Source of the DNA: Meira nashicola
Taxonomy: Eukaryota; Basidiomycota; Exobasidiomycetes; Exobasidiales; Brachybasidiaceae
Length of the DNA: 64,000 bases
Assembly (NCBI GenBank): GCA_001600355.1
Contig: BCJU01000003.1
Location: 2,670,519 to 2,734,518 of the forward strand
Direction: 5' to 3'
The position numbers were made by a program, and so were the translations under genes. Under the pieces are notes generated by a model, which saw only the letters and a program-made list of their open reading frames with translations, ran no database searches and was not told the DNA's origin. Shown here in pieces: positions 39,736-49,453 of this stretch (positions within the stretch are counted from its first letter, which is position 1; each line of letters opens with the position of its first letter).

Positions 39736-41361
39736 GGTCTGTTGAACAAATAAAGGAAATAAGAGTTAAGTTAATATTGTATACACACTCGAATGCTCAC
39801 TTTTACTCACTAACTCTTTTTTCCTTTTGTTTCCATCCAGGTTTCCAGTTAAAAATAGAAGAAGATGAGAAAATGAATTGAGAAGAAAAGGAACAAATGA
39901 AAAATAGAATTCCCAAATTCAGAAAATGCTGATGATGGTGTTTGTGTAAAGAAAGGGAAAAAGTTGTTGTTGTTGTCTTTGTTCTTGTCAGATTACAAGA
40001 ATGATTGCTGTACCCTCTCTCTACACAACGCCCCGTTCAAGCCGCACTTTGACTATATACTACTTGAATTTAAGGGAAATTGACCGTTCCGATGATCAAT
40101 AAGTAGACTAAGGTAGAAACAATAGTCTAGACAAAAGGGGGAGAAATAAAAGAATAGAATTGAAAACTCGTTGTGTGTATGTATGTGTTGCTGCTACTGT
40201 TAAGATGTGCACTTTGATTGTGCCTTTACTCAGCATAATCACGGTATACCCTTTTTTTTCACTTCATTCCACTTCCTCCCTTCAAAAAAGAGCAATTCAA
40301 ATCTCCGGTCAATAATTCAGCTTTTTGCGGATCAATAAAATAAATTTTTATCTTTTTTGTGACTCGATTTATGCCTTAATTTCATCTCCATCTCATTATT
40401 ATTACTCCATCTTTATTCCCTTTAACCGTCCTCTTTTTCACTCGTCTTAAGAAAAGAAAGGCAAAATTACACTTGTACAGATGTTTTCATTCTCCTCTTC
40501 ATACGGAGGCGTTCTTTCTTTTTTTTTATTATTATCATTTTATTGTGTTTTTAATACGATGAAATCACAACTGCACAAAATCAGTCTTTTTTCAATTTTC
40601 CCTTTTCGCCCTCATTTAAACCATCATCGCCCTTTTTTATCAATTATTTCGTCTTTTTTCAACTTCCGCCTCAATTCGGCGCGCCATTTTTTTCGGTGCC
40701 TTTTTCTGTTTTTCTCTAGACAAAAAAAAAAAAAAAACAAAAGACAGACTTCTCCTTTGTAAGCGGTTGTAATCTTCTTCTCCTTTCTTTCTAGTCAAAT
40801 CCAGTCAAGATTGTATGGTCAAGGTATGTTTGTCAAACAATAGAGAATAATGAATCAAAAAGGGGAAATGGATGATGCAGTTGCAACCTCCTTCATTTCT
40901 TTTCCGGACTGATATTTATCCTCCTCCTCATTCTCCTAGTTATGGGCGCAGTAAAACCTGTACTCTTTTACCGATAAATGACGTAGGTGCACTTTACGTG
41001 TGACTTTGTCAAAAATTTGTGTGTGTGTGTGATATCCCAATTTTAACAAAAGGAAAGCGGAAAGTACGGCTCCGAAGATGGCATCATCTTGTACTTTTTT
41101 GTGGGGCTAGATGCATTACGGCGACTATTGAAGAGAAATTCTTGCAAAGCATTAAATGAGTAAAGACCAAAGATAACTGAGATTAAAGCACTTACCCGTC
41201 CGTACATAGCGATCGGCGTTGTCGTACGTATCAAAGATGAAGAGGTCGTACGATCTGGATGGTTAATTAAACGCTCCTTCAGCAGTCTTGTACTTCCGTA
41301 CGAGATTTGACGACAATATATTCCAGCACAATGGCGGTTTGACACTTTTTGGGGGGGCATT
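39736..41361. other. 1.6-kb non-coding interval, possible small spliced unit near its right end
   Basis: The left part is the promoter of the zinc-finger gene, with long pyrimidine tracts at 40370-40470 and 40600-40720 that open a meaningless 93-codon ORF. At 41125-41195 on - is a clean 71-bp intron candidate (GTAAGT...TTCAATAG), the same size as proven introns here. It lies just 3' of the next gene, so it could be a 3'-UTR intron of that gene or belong to a tiny gene starting at ATG 41360 (57 codons after splicing, no known match). Confidence 0.4.
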
Positions 41362-41733
41362 TTAAGGATCCGAATCATTAATCTTTATCTGAGACTCTTT
41401 CGAGATATCATTCACCGCACTCTCCCGTAACGCATGTAATCTTGTTTGATTTCTCTTATTCACCAATCTTGCCGTTCTTTCTCTTTCTGCATCATTCATA
41501 GTTTGCCAATTATGTATACGTGAAATCGTTCCATCTGAGTTAACAACCATCGGTCCTAAATTATCAAATTTAACGATTGAATCGTCATCTTTTACACTTT
41601 GTTCTAATGTCACTTTTTCTTCATTCGTTAGAGGTGCAGGTAGCGAAAGTGGCTGTGAATTTTGTTGGGATGTTTGAGTTTCCCCTTCCTCCGGTATTAG
41701 ATGTGCAGGTGGAAATTGTGCAACACCAGACAT
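41362..41733 (-). CDS. Small conserved fungal protein of unknown function
   Basis: 123 residues from ATG 41733 (MSGVAQFPPAHLIPEEG). A disordered Gln/Ser-rich N-part is followed by a compact motif, FDNLGPMVVNSDGTISRIHNW, and a charged helix, MNDAERERTARLVNKRNQTRLHAL. I recognise this motif as recurring in small uncharacterised fungal proteins, but I know of no assigned function and give none. No signal peptide or membrane span. The frame extends 24 codons further upstream, but those residues are hydrophobic and unlike the family, so the internal ATG is preferred. Confidence 0.65.
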   Translation of the reverse strand: MSGVAQFPPAHLIPEEGETQTSQQNSQPLSLPAPLTNEEKVTLEQSVKDDDSIVKFDNLGPMVVNSDGTISRIHNWQTMNDAERERTARLVNKRNQTRLHALRESAVNDISKESQIKINDSDP

Positions 41734-42029
41734 AATGACCAAATCAAAACTTAAGAAGAAGATGGAAGTTAATGTGTTGGTTAGCGTGTTGCTTTGGTGG
41801 AGCATTTATTCGCGCCTAAAAAAAAGAATGTCATTTTCACTTCTTTCACTGTTGTCTCTTTACACAAACATTTCTGAATGGAACTTCATTTCATTTCGAT
41901 CACTTTTGATTTCAGTAAGGGCCATCGATCGATCATATGGAAAAAGTAGATATGAGGGAAAATATACAATAAAAGAAAGGTATGATAAAAGATAAGGCCG
42001 AAACATGGTTAACCATCAAAAAGCACAAT

Positions 42030-43532
42030 CTACAAAGGTGCAGGTGTGTGCAAGTTAATGTGAACGGATTTTTGATTGGTATAATTGGCAAGAGCAGCTT
42101 GACCTAATTCACGACCGATACCAGATTGTTTGTAGCCACCAAATGGAACTTGAGGGTTCAATTGATTGGCACAGTTCACCCAAACAGTACCTGCGTTGAG
42201 TTTGTGAGCAGTATCAATAGCATGCGTAACATCGCGGGAGAAGACTGATGCTGCTAAACCATAAACGGTATCATTAGCTTGAGAAATTAAATCTTTTTGA
42301 TCTTTGAACTTGTGAACAACAACGACTGGACCAAAGATTTCTTCACGGCCAATCTTAGAGTTAGGATTGACATCGGTGAAAATTGTAGGTTCAACAAAGT
42401 ATCCTTCAGTGCCATGACGTCCTCCTCCTGTCAATACCTTGGCTCCATCCTTCTTACCGGATTCGATGAAGTCGAGAACTGTATTATGCTGCTTCTCAGA
42501 CACCAATGGTCCTTGGAAAGTATCTGCCTTGAATGCATCCCCTGTTTTGATCGACTTGACCTTGGCCTCGAGCTTCTCCATAAATTTATCGTAAACACTC
42601 TCTTCGACATAGGCACGAGTTCCTGCGCAGCAAACTTGGCCTGCATTCAGCGCAAAAGAGAAGGCTGACCAACTAACGGCTTGATCCAAGTCAGCATCTG
42701 CAAAGATAATGTTTGGTGATTTACCACCCAATTCAAGAGTAACCTTTTTCAAGTTGGTAGAAGCAGCTGCTTTCATGATCGTACGACCAACAAGGGTAGA
42801 ACCAGTAAAGGCAACCTTGTCAATGTCCATATGTTGAGAAATAGCAGCTCCTGCAACTGCACCGAAACCGGAGACGACATTGACAACACCTGGTGGGAAC
42901 CCAGCTTCGACGATCAATTGACAAATACGTAAAGCGGAAAGAGGTGTTTGTTCGGCAGTCTTGAGAACGACTGTGTTACCTGTGGCCAAAGCTGGCCCGA
43001 TTTTCCATGAAAACATCAATGCGGGGAAATTCCATGGAATGATTTGACCACAAACACCGATTGGTTCATGACGCAAATAATGGAACTTGCCTGGGTCAAC
43101 TTCAATGGTTTGACCCATATTCTTGTCTGCCCAACCACCGTAATAACGTAAATTGGCAGCAACTTCAGTAATATCGAATGCTCTTGCGATTGAGAATGGT
43201 TTACCGTTGTCCAATGATTCAATAGCAGCAATTTCATCTGCATTTGCTTCAATCAATTCAGCCAATTTCATCAACATTTGACCACGTTTGAAGCCAGGAA
43301 CGCTCAAACCCCATGATTCATTGAATGCTTTACGAGCAGCTTTGACGGCAATATCAATATCTTTCGCACTTGCTTCTGCAATTTGTGCAATCTCTTTACC
43401 AGTTGAAGGATTAACTGTAGCAAAAGTCTTTCCATCAGAAGCTGGAACGAATTGATTGTTGATGAATAAACCTGTTGGGAAAGAAGCCTTGCTTCCATTT
43501 CCAAAGGTGAGATTAGCAGTTGGAGAAGACAT
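42030..43532 (-). CDS. NAD(P)+-dependent aldehyde dehydrogenase, cytosolic ALDH1/2 class
   Basis: 500 residues, the standard ALDH length. Marks: WNFP with Asn168, FTGSTLVGR (cofactor loop, 242-250), catalytic base Glu267 in VTLELGGKS, catalytic Cys301 in GQVCCAGTR, and EEIFGPVV near 395. There is no mitochondrial presequence, so cytosolic like fungal AldA/Ald6. It oxidises acetaldehyde and other aldehydes to acids with NAD+ or NADP+. The closest functional match is general ethanol/acetate metabolism. Although retinal can be an ALDH substrate, this gene lies 7 kb away from the carotenoid genes and has no special feature that links it. Well-conserved, no intron, with fairly GC-balanced codons suggesting high expression. 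Confidence 0.93.
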   Translation of the reverse strand: MSSPTANLTFGNGSKASFPTGLFINNQFVPASDGKTFATVNPSTGKEIAQIAEASAKDIDIAVKAARKAFNESWGLSVPGFKRGQMLMKLAELIEANADEIAAIESLDNGKPFSIARAFDITEVAANLRYYGGWADKNMGQTIEVDPGKFHYLRHEPIGVCGQIIPWNFPALMFSWKIGPALATGNTVVLKTAEQTPLSALRICQLIVEAGFPPGVVNVVSGFGAVAGAAISQHMDIDKVAFTGSTLVGRTIMKAAASTNLKKVTLELGGKSPNIIFADADLDQAVSWSAFSFALNAGQVCCAGTRAYVEESVYDKFMEKLEAKVKSIKTGDAFKADTFQGPLVSEKQHNTVLDFIESGKKDGAKVLTGGGRHGTEGYFVEPTIFTDVNPNSKIGREEIFGPVVVVHKFKDQKDLISQANDTVYGLAASVFSRDVTHAIDTAHKLNAGTVWVNCANQLNPQVPFGGYKQSGIGRELGQAALANYTNQKSVHINLHTPAPL

Positions 43533-44604
43533 TATGATTTGTTAGTTTTGTGTATAAAGATCAAAGAAAAAAACTTGTGATCGTGGAGAAGATGAAAGAA
43601 AGTGTGGCAAGATAAAATGTGCATATATATGTAATTCAGACTTCGGCCAGCAAATGAGTACCCTTTTGTCTGTGTATGATCGATGGGGTTCTTCATTTCT
43701 CGGCCGCAATGCCTGTTTTTCTCGATATAATGCTTGGCTTTTTTTTTGGGTGGTACATAGAGTTCTTCTCGTTCAATAAGGCAATCGAGCAGAGTTTTTT
43801 TGTTTTGCTCAAAACGAAGGAACACTTTCTCAAAGTGGCGTGTGCGCACGCAAGTTGAACACGTAGCAACACCGAAGCCACGCTGCAAAAAAACCGGCTT
43901 TTGATGGAATGAACTCCACTTCTGTAGTCAGGGCATGCATGGCAAAAAGACACTCTGAACCTTTCTAACAGGATCGGAAATGGCAGCCAATTAATCGAAA
44001 ATAAAAAATGTGGGGAAATTGGTATAGGATTACGTCTTTGAATTGAAGCTAACGCAGCACAGCACAGCGCAGAATGCACGTAATATGATGATAACCTTAT
44101 TGTACCGGCTCCTTTTCCATTGTCTCTTACTGATCCGATACTGGAGCAGAACCGCGTTTACGTCGGTTATACCGAAATTTAAGTAGACTATGTAACAGGC
44201 CATAAGTATCGCTTAACCGGATAAAGGAATGCATTCCAGCCCAGCGCCCGCCATTACGCGAGGATGGAAGGGCCGTCACTTCCGAGGAAATGAGAAGGAT
44301 TGTTCGCATGCTAATAATCATATGTACACCATTAAGGTCACGAGAGTTAACCTTATTAGGAAGGGATCTGTGCGATAATGATAATTTACCATACTTTGTG
44401 GGGTACATTTTTACATCCTTATATCCGCTCTTATCGGCCTTTGATTCGGCCTTCCACTATCAGAAGCGATCACATGGTTAAATCACCTATTTGCAATACG
44501 TTGTTCAGGCTCAAAAAGGTTGAAATTCAATGCTATTAGATCCGCTAGGACATGAATAATGATATACAAATGATGGGAAAAAGAACCCTAAATGAATAGA
44601 AAGA
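43533..44604. other. Intergenic stretch, ALDH promoter side
   Basis: 1.07 kb with the ALDH promoter on the left and the rhomboid 3' UTR on the right. Contains agcacagcacagcgcag (44053-44069), a degenerate relative of the GCGCWGCGC box. Short ORFs on both strands match nothing I know. Confidence 0.45.
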
Positions 44605-46491
44605 TTAATTGCCAGTGGAAGAAGTTGTAGACACATTCAATCCATTACCCTTGCATTGCGAAAATACGGGCAAACAACTCAAGTAACGACACCAAGTACA
44701 TGCTTTGCTTGGATCATCGCTGTTGTAAAAGTTTGTTCCTAATCCAACAAAGAAACCGACCAATAATCCAGCCGCGATAACACGAATGACCCAAGTGATA
44801 ATTCTATGTTTACGAGTTTCGTGAATTGCAGGACCGAGAACAGCACCTCCCAAAATACCAACTGCAAATCCACCAATATGAGCAAAATTGTCCAAACCAG
44901 GTAAAAGACCGATTGCGAAACCGATGATTGTAAACACAATTGACATGATCAATCGTACTCTAGGTCGATATTCGTATTGCCAATTATACAATAAATCAGT
45001 CAATTCTAAACTGATACAAGCATAAATAGCACCACTTGCACCAACAGAAGGTAAGCCAACCAAACCGAAATTTCCACCCAATAAGTTACCACCAATTCCT
45101 CCAGCTGCGAAAATGATGGCAAAGACGGGCGTCGAAAAGATCTTTTCGATTTGCGAACCGAGAGTGAGTTGAGCAAGCAAATTGAACCCAATGTGAACAA
45201 AACCAGCATGAATGAAAATTGGTGTAACGAAACGGTATGCCTGTCCATATGTGTTTGCATTTGGTAAACCACAAATTTCGTACAAGGGACATGTTTGATC
45301 GGTTGGAACACTTGATTTGGAAACATCCTTTAAGCAGATCAAAGGTGTTGTAAGTGGAAGGTCGGGCACTTTGCGCATGCAAGGAACAAAACGAGCACCG
45401 AATGAGATCAAGAATTCAAACGGAGGTCCAATCATCGGGTTCACGCTTGGTTTCAATTGAATTGCTTGACCTGTAGCACTTTTAGCTTTGATAAGTTCAA
45501 TGATGAAAACAACTACATATGCGATACTCAAAATCCAACTCAAGATTGGGTATCTTTGACGTCCAATTCCTCTCCTTCTTCGCTCAATTTGCTCTTCCAA
45601 TGATCCTCCCCATCCAGGTCGAACGCCATCTCCGGCCATTTTGGCTAATAATCCACGTCTATCGTCGCCATTTTCCTCTGCACTCTTTCGTGGAACAGAA
45701 GGACCTTGCATATTATTGGCGAATAATGATGGAGGATGTTGGCGATCCCAATCATCTTTTGAATTACCGTTCCAATAATGATCTCTTTGTCGTTTTTCGT
45801 CATCTTCATCATCGGCGTAACCCATATAGCCAGCATGATCTTTGAGGGGCAAAGAGGCTGCACTCGCGCCATACATTGCGCCTACATCGCCTTCACCGCC
45901 ATGACTATAATTGCGTGAATGGTAATCGCGAGAGGAACGATATGGATATTCTCGATAACCATCATCATTGTATTCTTCGTAGGTCCCATTTGTACCTAAA
46001 TCTTGTGAACGTGCATGAAGATTATGTGCACTGACACTATCAGTAGGACCCAAAGTGTTCATCGTATTGCTACGATCTAATTGAGTTTGTTGAGGTTGAG
46101 AAGAATAAGGATCATGATCGAGAAAGTTTGTGTTGGGGCGAGTACCTACAACATTTGCTGCTCCTGCTCTTGTAGAAGGTTTTGGATTACTTACCGGTCC
46201 TGCAACTGTAGAAGCATATTCGTATGGATCTGTATACATTGATGGAGTATCAGGCGCCATATAAGCATTGCGTCCAGCGCCAATTCCTGCACCATTGTCC
46301 TGTTCGTTGACAGAGTTATGCTTATTCAATCCATACATATAGTCATCAGCGACCGCACGACTTGAATCGAATGCATTCATTGGAAGGCCAGACCTTTGAC
46401 GATGATGTGACGAGGAGGAAGCACCCCCGTCAGGGCCATCTTGATATGCAGGAGGACGTCTATCGTCTTGCCAATGTTCGTATGATGCCAT
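44605..46491 (-). CDS. Rhomboid-family intramembrane serine protease
   Basis: 628 residues. A long hydrophilic N-tail (1-315, Ser/Tyr/Asp-rich, disordered) precedes seven membrane spans. The first span is PILSWILSIAYVVVFIIELI. A Cys-rich lumenal loop follows (about 375-415). The family HxxxN motif is in HIGFNLLAQLTLG. The catalytic Ser is in GASGAIYA (about 485) and the catalytic His in NFAHIGGFAVGILGG (about 538). Ser and His form the dyad that cuts transmembrane substrates. Both are present, so it should be active. The large N-tail and a seventh span (VIRVIAAGLLVGFFVGL) resemble eukaryotic secretory-pathway (RHBDL-like) rhomboids, not mitochondrial Pcp1 or Golgi Rbd2. Substrates unknown. 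ATG 46491. Confidence 0.9.
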   Translation of the reverse strand: MASYEHWQDDRRPPAYQDGPDGGASSSSHHRQRSGLPMNAFDSSRAVADDYMYGLNKHNSVNEQDNGAGIGAGRNAYMAPDTPSMYTDPYEYASTVAGPVSNPKPSTRAGAANVVGTRPNTNFLDHDPYSSQPQQTQLDRSNTMNTLGPTDSVSAHNLHARSQDLGTNGTYEEYNDDGYREYPYRSSRDYHSRNYSHGGEGDVGAMYGASAASLPLKDHAGYMGYADDEDDEKRQRDHYWNGNSKDDWDRQHPPSLFANNMQGPSVPRKSAEENGDDRRGLLAKMAGDGVRPGWGGSLEEQIERRRRGIGRQRYPILSWILSIAYVVVFIIELIKAKSATGQAIQLKPSVNPMIGPPFEFLISFGARFVPCMRKVPDLPLTTPLICLKDVSKSSVPTDQTCPLYEICGLPNANTYGQAYRFVTPIFIHAGFVHIGFNLLAQLTLGSQIEKIFSTPVFAIIFAAGGIGGNLLGGNFGLVGLPSVGASGAIYACISLELTDLLYNWQYEYRPRVRLIMSIVFTIIGFAIGLLPGLDNFAHIGGFAVGILGGAVLGPAIHETRKHRIITWVIRVIAAGLLVGFFVGLGTNFYNSDDPSKACTWCRYLSCLPVFSQCKGNGLNVSTTSSTGN

Positions 46492-47135
46492 TGAGTGATG
46501 TGATTTTATATGGCAAGAAAGAAGAGATGGTTTGATTTGAAAGGGATGAGTTTTTCAATGACAAGATGATGGAAATGAAATAGCATCTCAATTGACACTC
46601 CACCAAGAGAGAATCATTGCATACATATGTATGTTCTTCTACATAGTCTACATACACATATGCAAAGTCAAATTAACAACAACAAGCAACACTTTTTGAC
46701 CCCTGTTATTGAAAAGCGTACGAAAATTGCTGTGCTTGCGTGCCGTTTATGTGCATAAAAACTTCTACAAATACATAGTCTAATTGTTCACTTTCTATTT
46801 TTAAGTTGCACGCGTCAAATTCGCTTCTCTTGCCAAATGAGGCAGGCGTAGTGTTGATGATTGAAGCTAAATCGTAAGCATGGCAACGGGAATCCGACAA
46901 AGGGCTCTCTCATCTTAAATGCGTGAGTGAGCCTGCGTAATGAGCACATCAATAGAACAGTGGTTGAGCTTTCATCTAAGCGGCACTTGGCAGTCTATGA
47001 ATGCGATCATCTAAGAAGATCTAAAAACTTTCTCTAGATGACATAAGCATTCAATCTTTTTGTTCTGTCAATGATTCTTCATTAATGATACATGATTGAT
47101 ATACAATAAAAGTACAATCGGACGCTTTTTTTTGG
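46492..47135. other. Intergenic stretch, no gene seen
   Basis: 644 bp between the rhomboid start and the DAD4 stop, both on -. AT-rich with short palindromic ATG words (gcatacatatgtatg, 46620) near the rhomboid promoter. No coding signal. Confidence 0.5.
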
Positions 47136-47454
47136 TTATCTGTCGACTGTTGTTGTTTGTGCTGCTATTGAATCTCGATCATGTTCTTCCATACTGCTCA
47201 AATTGAATGCAACGTTACGCCGATACTGTAAGAATAAAAAGAGATGTATTGTATTAGTATGTTTCTTCTTCTTCTTTTCCTTCAATCACACTCACACCTT
47301 CCCATAATTCTCCAACGATTGTGACATTCTTGTTAAATTCATTAATCTCCGCTACACTTCTCGTCATTTCCACTAAAGCATCATTCACCAAATGTACATT
47401 CTTGATTATACGCTCAAGTAACATCAATTGCCTCTCTTCATGCGGATTTTCCAT
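47136..47454 (-). CDS. DAD4: DASH/Dam1 complex subunit Dad4, two exons
   Basis: Exon 1 47454-47296, intron 47226-47295 (70 bp, GTGAGT...TTACAG), exon 2 47225-47136; 82 residues. It begins MENPHEERQLMLLERIIKNV, the Dad4 start, continues as one coiled-coil helix with NKNVTIVGELW, and exon 2 gives YRRNVAFNLSSMEEHD, the family's W..YRRNV.FNL end motif. The splice was chosen because it alone recreates that motif in phase 0. Dad4 is part of the ten-protein ring around microtubules that couples kinetochores to spindle ends. The unspliced frame runs on to an unrelated Glu-rich tail. Head-to-head with the SDR gene, 332 bp apart. Confidence 0.88.
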
Positions 47455-47786
47455 TTTCGTAAGATGATCACTTTTGAAATCATTGAATTTGATCAAGATG
47501 GTATTGATGAATTTTGTTGTTGTTATTCTCCAATTAACAAGAAACGCGTTGATGTACGCGTGCGCAGGACACCAGCCATTGTAAGCTTATTTTAGTACTG
47601 CGTTGAGGGAAGCGAGGGAGACACGCAGAGCATAGAGGGAGATTCATCCCCCCCGCACAAAACCGGTTTCATAGCTAGGCCGGTCCGGAACGAAGGAAGC
47701 GGTTGTGGAACAGAAAATATCATCTTTACCCGTTGTTCCCCTTTTTGCCATCATCTTCACCGTCATCACATAGTATCACACTAATC
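47455..47786. promoter_or_regulatory. Divergent promoter DAD4 / SDR
   Basis: 332 bp between two outward start codons. It includes a G+A-rich stretch (gagggaagcgagggagacacgcagagc, 47605-47631) and an accggt/ggccggtccgg cluster near 47660-47690. No TATA seen. Confidence 0.4.
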
Positions 47787-48970
47787 ATGTCTGCTGCTAA
47801 TCGTCTTTCTCAATTGGCCAACCACATCAATGCACCTTCTTTGGTTGGTCCTCTTTTGAACAATCAAGTTGCAATCATTACTGGAGCAGGTCAAGGTAGG
47901 TAAAAACAATCCCTATCTTTTCGGCCTATAAGGAATGTCACTAACAACTACTTTGTATCCACAACTCTTAGGTATCGGTCGTGCTGCTGCTCTTCTTTTT
48001 GCTCAACATGGTGCAAAAGTAGTAGTGTCAGATTTAGATGGTAAAAAAGCAGATGAAGTTGTCAATTTAATCAAAGAATCAGGAGGTGATGCACTTGCCG
48101 TTCAAGGAAATGTGATGGATGTTAATTTTGGCGATAAATTGATAAAATCTACTGTTGATAAATTTGGTAAGATTAATCATATAGTAAATAATGCAGGTTT
48201 CACAAACGATAAAATGTTACACAATTTGGATGATGCAACATTCCAACAAATGCTCGACTGTCACAGTGAGTTCTACATATGTACAAATACCTTTGTCATC
48301 AATAAGCCGCTCACAAAATTGATTATCTCTCCTAGCCGTTGCTCCTTTCCGTATTATTCGTGCTGCTGCACCTTATATGCGTATCAAGGATGCCGAAAAA
48401 CGTGAAAATCGCAGTGTAGTCTTTGTCTCATCTACCACAGGCACACACGGTAATACTGGTCAATTGAATTACTCAGCCGCAAAAGCAGGTACGTATTATT
48501 TCACAAATATAACATTTGTCAATCTTTTGCTACACAAGCACAAACATCCTAACCCCAACAACATATCTGGCTACACTGATGCAATTCTGACTCTCACTTT
48601 TACATGATCATCTGCTAATCCGTCCTTTTTTCTACCCTTTCCAGCTGTGCTTGGTATGACAAAAACTGTCGCCAAAGAATGGGGTCCGTTTGGCGTACGT
48701 TCAAATTGTGTTGCTTTCGGATGGATTCAAACTCGTTTAACTGCATCAAAAGAAGCAGGTGCATCGATTGAAATTGACGGTAAAAAGGTCGCTTTGGGTA
48801 TTCCAGGTCGTGGTAATCAAGCTGGAGCTGTTAATGCAGCAGCAGATATTCCATTAAGAAGACCAGGAGAAGCAGCTGAAGCAGGTGCTTCAATTTTATT
48901 CTTAGCAAGTCCTTTGGCAAGTTACGTCAGTGGACAGACTCTTGAAGTTACTGGAGGTCGTGGTATTTGA
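47787..48970 (+). CDS. Short-chain dehydrogenase/reductase, FabG-like, four exons
   Basis: Exons 47787-47895, 47972-48265, 48336-48488 and 48645-48970; introns of 76, 70 and 156 bp, all GT...AG; 293 residues. A 33-residue N-extension precedes the Rossmann fold. Intron 1 interrupts the cofactor motif TGAGQGIG. NNAG is present in IVNNAGFTNDKM, then the active-site Ser (VFVSSTTG) and YSAAK (Tyr and Lys of the catalytic tetrad). The C-terminus YVSGQTLEVTGGRGI is typical. The layout fits NAD(P)H-dependent 3-oxoacyl reductases of the FabG/HSD type. A mitochondrial fatty-acid synthesis role is possible given the N-extension, but it is not clearly a presequence. Most intron-rich gene of the window. 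Confidence 0.9.
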
Positions 48971-48997
48971 TTAGTCTACTACTTTTCATATCATCTT

Positions 48998-49237
48998 TTA
49001 CCGAAAATATTTCTTTAAAACCGTTCGACCAGCTTTAATGACATGCCTTCGTGCCATTTGACGTCCTGCAGCTCCTTCTAATTGCATTTCTAGCCTACTT
49101 TCATCTGCTAATTCTTGCAAAAATACCAAATAAGTCAAATACACTAAAATTTCCGTATCATCATGTTCAATTTTTGACCTTCCAGGTAAGTGACTGTTGA
49201 TCACTCTTTTAACTTCATTCTTGGAAAAGACCTTCAT
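48998..49237 (-). CDS. CENP-W-like histone-fold centromere protein
   Basis: 79 residues from ATG 49237 (MKVFSKNEVKRVINSHLP). The pattern is a short helix, a long central helix (DDTEILVYLTYLVFLQELADESRLEMQL) and a basic third helix (GRQMARRHVIKAGRTVLKKYFR). It matches CENP-W, the histone-fold partner of CENP-T in the constitutive centromere network (yeast Wip1). In particular, LVYLxYxxFLQELxxExR followed by ARxVxKAxxxxLKKF is characteristic. Upstream in-frame residues are not family-like. Its stop lies only 27 bp from the SDR stop, so the transcripts probably overlap, and its start is 216 bp from GET4. A different small histone-fold protein (CENP-S/X, Dpb3/4-like) cannot be fully excluded. Confidence 0.75.
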   Translation of the reverse strand: MKVFSKNEVKRVINSHLPGRSKIEHDDTEILVYLTYLVFLQELADESRLEMQLEGAAGRQMARRHVIKAGRTVLKKYFR

Positions 49238-49453
49238 GATAATTTGGGTGATGACGGTTCTGTGTAAAGAAAGAGTAGTGAATACACGTCGTCCAACATT
49301 CAATGTTTTCTTAATAAATGCGTGCACGCCTCTCCACGTGTGCTGAAGGCGTTAGCTCAGTCTTGTTTTGGTTGAAAACAAGGTTAGCACTAGAAAGATG
49401 CTAAAAGAAAACCAGAAGGTCCTTTCACCCTTTCAGCCACGACGATAACAAAC

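Noticed and set aside
40481..40762. 93-codon ORF rich in Phe and Ser
   Set aside because: It is the translation of a T/C-rich promoter tract; composition explains it fully.
42030..43532. Aldehyde dehydrogenase as a retinal-oxidising member of the carotenoid cluster
   Set aside because: Seven unrelated genes lie between, the sequence is of the general cytosolic class, and nothing links it to apocarotenoids beyond chemistry.
44127..44408. 93-codon ORF on - downstream of the rhomboid gene
   Set aside because: No domain, signal or known match; probably chance.
49346..49400. tRNA D-arm-like word (gcgttagctcag)
   Set aside because: No matching T-arm or acceptor stem; lies in the short CENP-W/GET4 promoter.
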